Positions 30,640 to 32,160 of a stretch of DNA of 32,160 nucleotides are shown piece after piece. Location: contig CAYRJW010000014.1 in NCBI GenBank assembly GCA_964424715.1, positions 1-32,160 on the forward strand, in the 5' to 3' direction. This DNA is from JAMHZE01 sp964424715. GTDB lineage: Bacteria > Pseudomonadota > Alphaproteobacteria > Rickettsiales > UBA8987. Below the pieces are notes generated by a model that ran no database searches, had not been told where the DNA came from, and was given only the letters and a program-made list of their open reading frames with translations. Each line of letters opens with the position of its first letter. Positions within the stretch are counted from its first letter, which is position 1. A program made the translations under genes and the position numbers.

Positions 30640-31331
30640 AAAATAAAAAGATGAACAAGAAAGCAGTAGTATTATTAAGCGGCGGGCTGGATTCTGCAAC
30701 GGCGATGGCCATTGCAAAGCACGGTGGTTTTGAGGTCTATGCGCTCTCTTTTGATTACGGTCAGCGACATAAGGCGGAACTTACCTTTGCGGCAAAGCAG
30801 GCGAAGATACAGAAGGCTATCGAGCATAAAACTATAAAGATAGACCTGCGCGCATTCGGTGGCTCCGCGCTTACGGCTGATATTGCGGTGCCGAAGAACC
30901 GGACACAGAAACAGATATCGAATAATATCCCGATTACTTATGTTCCGGCGAGGAATACTATTTTTCTTTCATACGCGCTTGCTTATGCAGAGGTTATCGG
31001 TACGAAGGATATATTTATCGGTGTTAACGCGGTGGATTATTCCGGCTATCCTGATTGCCGTCCAGAATATATCACTGCATTCGCGAAGCTTGCGAATCTG
31101 GCTACCAAGGCGGGGGTTGGCGGTTCGAAGATAAATATCCATACGCCGCTTATATCTCTCAGCAAGTCGCAGATAATCAAAAAAGGGATAAAACTCGGTG
31201 TTGATTATTCAAACACAACAAGCTGCTATGACCCGAAAAATAGTAAAGCCTGTGGCCGTTGTGATTCCTGCAAGCTGCGCTTAAAAGGTTTTGCCGATGC
31301 CGGTAGAAAAGATGAGATAAAATATATATAA
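30636..31331 (+). CDS. queC: 7-cyano-7-deazaguanine synthase
   Basis: 231 residues. The PP-loop is VVLLSGGLDSATAMAIA near residue 10. SFDYGQRHKAEL, YVPARNTIFLSYALAYAEV and DIFIGVNAVDYSGYPDCRPE are diagnostic for QueC. The zinc site near the C-terminus is SCYDPKNSKACGRCDSC, with four cysteines. The enzyme makes preQ0 from 7-carboxy-7-deazaguanine for queuosine. The start overlaps the ctaA stop by four bases (ATGA), suggesting translational coupling; an internal ATG (MNKK) is an alternative. No other queuosine gene is visible. Confidence 0.96.
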   Translation: MKNKKMNKKAVVLLSGGLDSATAMAIAKHGGFEVYALSFDYGQRHKAELTFAAKQAKIQKAIEHKTIKIDLRAFGGSALTADIAVPKNRTQKQISNNIPITYVPARNTIFLSYALAYAEVIGTKDIFIGVNAVDYSGYPDCRPEYITAFAKLANLATKAGVGGSKINIHTPLISLSKSQIIKKGIKLGVDYSNTTSCYDPKNSKACGRCDSCKLRLKGFADAGRKDEIKYI

Positions 31332-31338
31332 TATAGTC

Positions 31339-31998
31339 ATGACCGGAAACGAAAAATGTAAATTATACCTGATTTCCCCGCCTGAATTCGAGCTGGCTGA
31401 GATGGCGCATAACCTTAAAGAAGCTTTCAAAGGCGGCGAGATAGCCGTATTCCAGCTACGGATGAAAACTCTGGAGCCGCTAAGCCAGCAATATATATTG
31501 CCCGCGGATGAAGGGGATGTAAGGGCGGCAGTGGCCGTTCTTATGCCGATATGCCGCGAGAATAATTGCGCGTTCATACTTAATGATAATGTAAAGCTGG
31601 CCGCAGAACTGGGCTGTGATGGCGTTCACCTCGGCGATGAGGATATTTCCGTTAAAGAGGCCCGCGCGATCGTGGGCAAGAATTTCGTGATAGGCGCAAG
31701 CTGCTATGCCTCCAAGGACAGGGCCTTTCAGGCCTGTGAGGAGGGTGCGGATTATGTGGCGTTCGGTGCGTTCTATGATACGAAGACCAAAACTCCGAAA
31801 GGCCGTCCTTCCCTTGAATTGCTGGAATTCTGGAGCAGATTCACCAATATACCATGCGTGGCAATTGGCGGCATAAAGGTGGGTAATGCAGAGCCGGTAA
31901 TAAAGGCCGGAGCCGATCTTATCGCGGTCGTGACCGGGGTATGGGATCACGGCCAGGGCGTTACCGCTGCGGTCAGGGATTTCAATAAATTGTTATAA
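31339..31998 (+). CDS. thiE: Thiamine-phosphate synthase (ThiE-like)
   Basis: 219 residues. TIM-barrel ThiE features: IAVFQLRMKT (usual form VQLRxK), FILNDNVKLAAELGCDGVHL followed by GDED, VIGASCYASKDRAFQACEEG, DYVAFGAFYDTKTK, VAIGGIKVGNAEPVIKAGAD and IAVVTGVWDH. The enzyme joins the thiamine pyrimidine and thiazole phosphates. A stretch of about 25 residues after MKTLEPLSQQYILPADEGDV differs from the standard sequence. The gene is 7 bases after queC and probably co-transcribed with ctaA-queC. No other thiamine gene is nearby, so a TenI-like role is possible but less likely given the intact diphosphate-site residues. Confidence 0.85.
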   Translation: MTGNEKCKLYLISPPEFELAEMAHNLKEAFKGGEIAVFQLRMKTLEPLSQQYILPADEGDVRAAVAVLMPICRENNCAFILNDNVKLAAELGCDGVHLGDEDISVKEARAIVGKNFVIGASCYASKDRAFQACEEGADYVAFGAFYDTKTKTPKGRPSLELLEFWSRFTNIPCVAIGGIKVGNAEPVIKAGADLIAVVTGVWDHGQGVTAAVRDFNKLL

Positions 31999-32050
31999 AA
32001 TCCGCCATCTTTAAGGAAGCTCAAAAAAATACTTGTACAACCGAGATAAA

Positions 32051-32074
32051 TGCCTATGTTAAGGCACGATTTTT
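32051..32074 (+). terminator. Weak candidate terminator after thiE
   Basis: TGCCT (32051-32055) and AGGCA (32062-32066) form a short stem with a 6-base loop, followed by CGATTTTT. It could end the ctaA-queC-thiE transcript, 11 bases before the tRNA begins. Confidence 0.35.
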
Positions 32075-32084
32075 GATAGATCTT

Positions 32085-32160
32085 GCGGGTATGGTGGAAT
32101 TGGCAGACACACTAGACTTAGGATCTAGCGCCGCAAGGCATGGGGGTTCAAGTCCCTCTA
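32085..32160 (+). tRNA. tRNA-Leu (anticodon UAG), 3' end outside the window
   Basis: GCGGGTATGGTGGAATTGGC starts a normal class II leucine tRNA. The anticodon stem CTAGA/TCTAG encloses loop CTTAGGA with anticodon TAG. A short variable arm (GCGCCGCAAGGC) and the T arm GGGGGTTCAAGTCCCTC follow. The window ends in the acceptor region, about nine bases before the expected mature 3' end. It reads CUN codons. Confidence 0.95.

Overview
The window reads as a piece of an alphaproteobacterial genome of moderate GC content, probably a metagenome-assembled scaffold because it contains a 10-base run of N. Evidence for an alphaproteobacterium: the rsmA, COX15-type ctaA, rph/grpE and crcB/rluC gene types and neighbourhoods, a flagellar flhB, and two perfect TTAA-N7-TTAAC (CtrA-type) boxes in the two longest AT-rich intergenic regions. 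The lineage cannot be fixed from the sequence alone. Some traits (COX15-type ctaA, CGTCATTGCGAG palindromes, duplicated VirB2-like pilins) recall Rickettsiales and relatives.

Layout. 1-5.5 kb: serC (cut by the window edge, minus strand), an orphan acetolactate-decarboxylase-like gene, then topA (minus), which is broken by the N gap. The gap is flanked by two different versions of the same ~53 codons, so the scaffold join is faulty there. 5.1-6.1 kb: grpE-cutA-topA form a minus-strand operon with a likely sigma-32 promoter and no hrcA. 6.1-15 kb: rph, a small unknown protein, flhB, a 1024-aa AsmA/YhdP-like envelope protein overlapping rsmA, folC and mtaB. 15-21 kb: an NtrC-family response regulator, hpf, htpG and pepA. 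21-22.6 kb: a CBU_0592-like membrane protein and crcB whose start codons overlap in one CATG, then an RluC/D-type pseudouridine synthase. 26.8-32.2 kb: nadD, a periplasmic cyclophilin and an unusual haem-copper-oxidase-like protein on the minus strand; ctaA, queC, thiE and the start of a tRNA-Leu(UAG) on the plus strand.

The most interesting region is 22.6-26.8 kb. A TraX-family membrane protein (the family of the F-pilin N-acetylase) is divergent from a VirB2/TrbC-like pilin gene with a strong ribosome binding site and its own terminator. That gene is followed by five tandem divergent relatives. Each has a signal peptide, C-x6-C-G-K just before the first membrane helix, a Lys-x-x-Trp hinge, a second helix, and a C-x-C-K tail. 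No other type IV secretion gene is visible. This looks like an undescribed appendage or envelope system built from one major pilin and several cysteine-bearing minor pilins.

A second unexpected theme is short tandem repeats of period seven (heptamers) at five places. Four are in or at the edges of intergenic spaces, two of them forming hairpins, and one lies inside htpG in the charged linker. Classical palindromic repeats also occur at 20.9 kb and on both sides of the second pilin-like gene.
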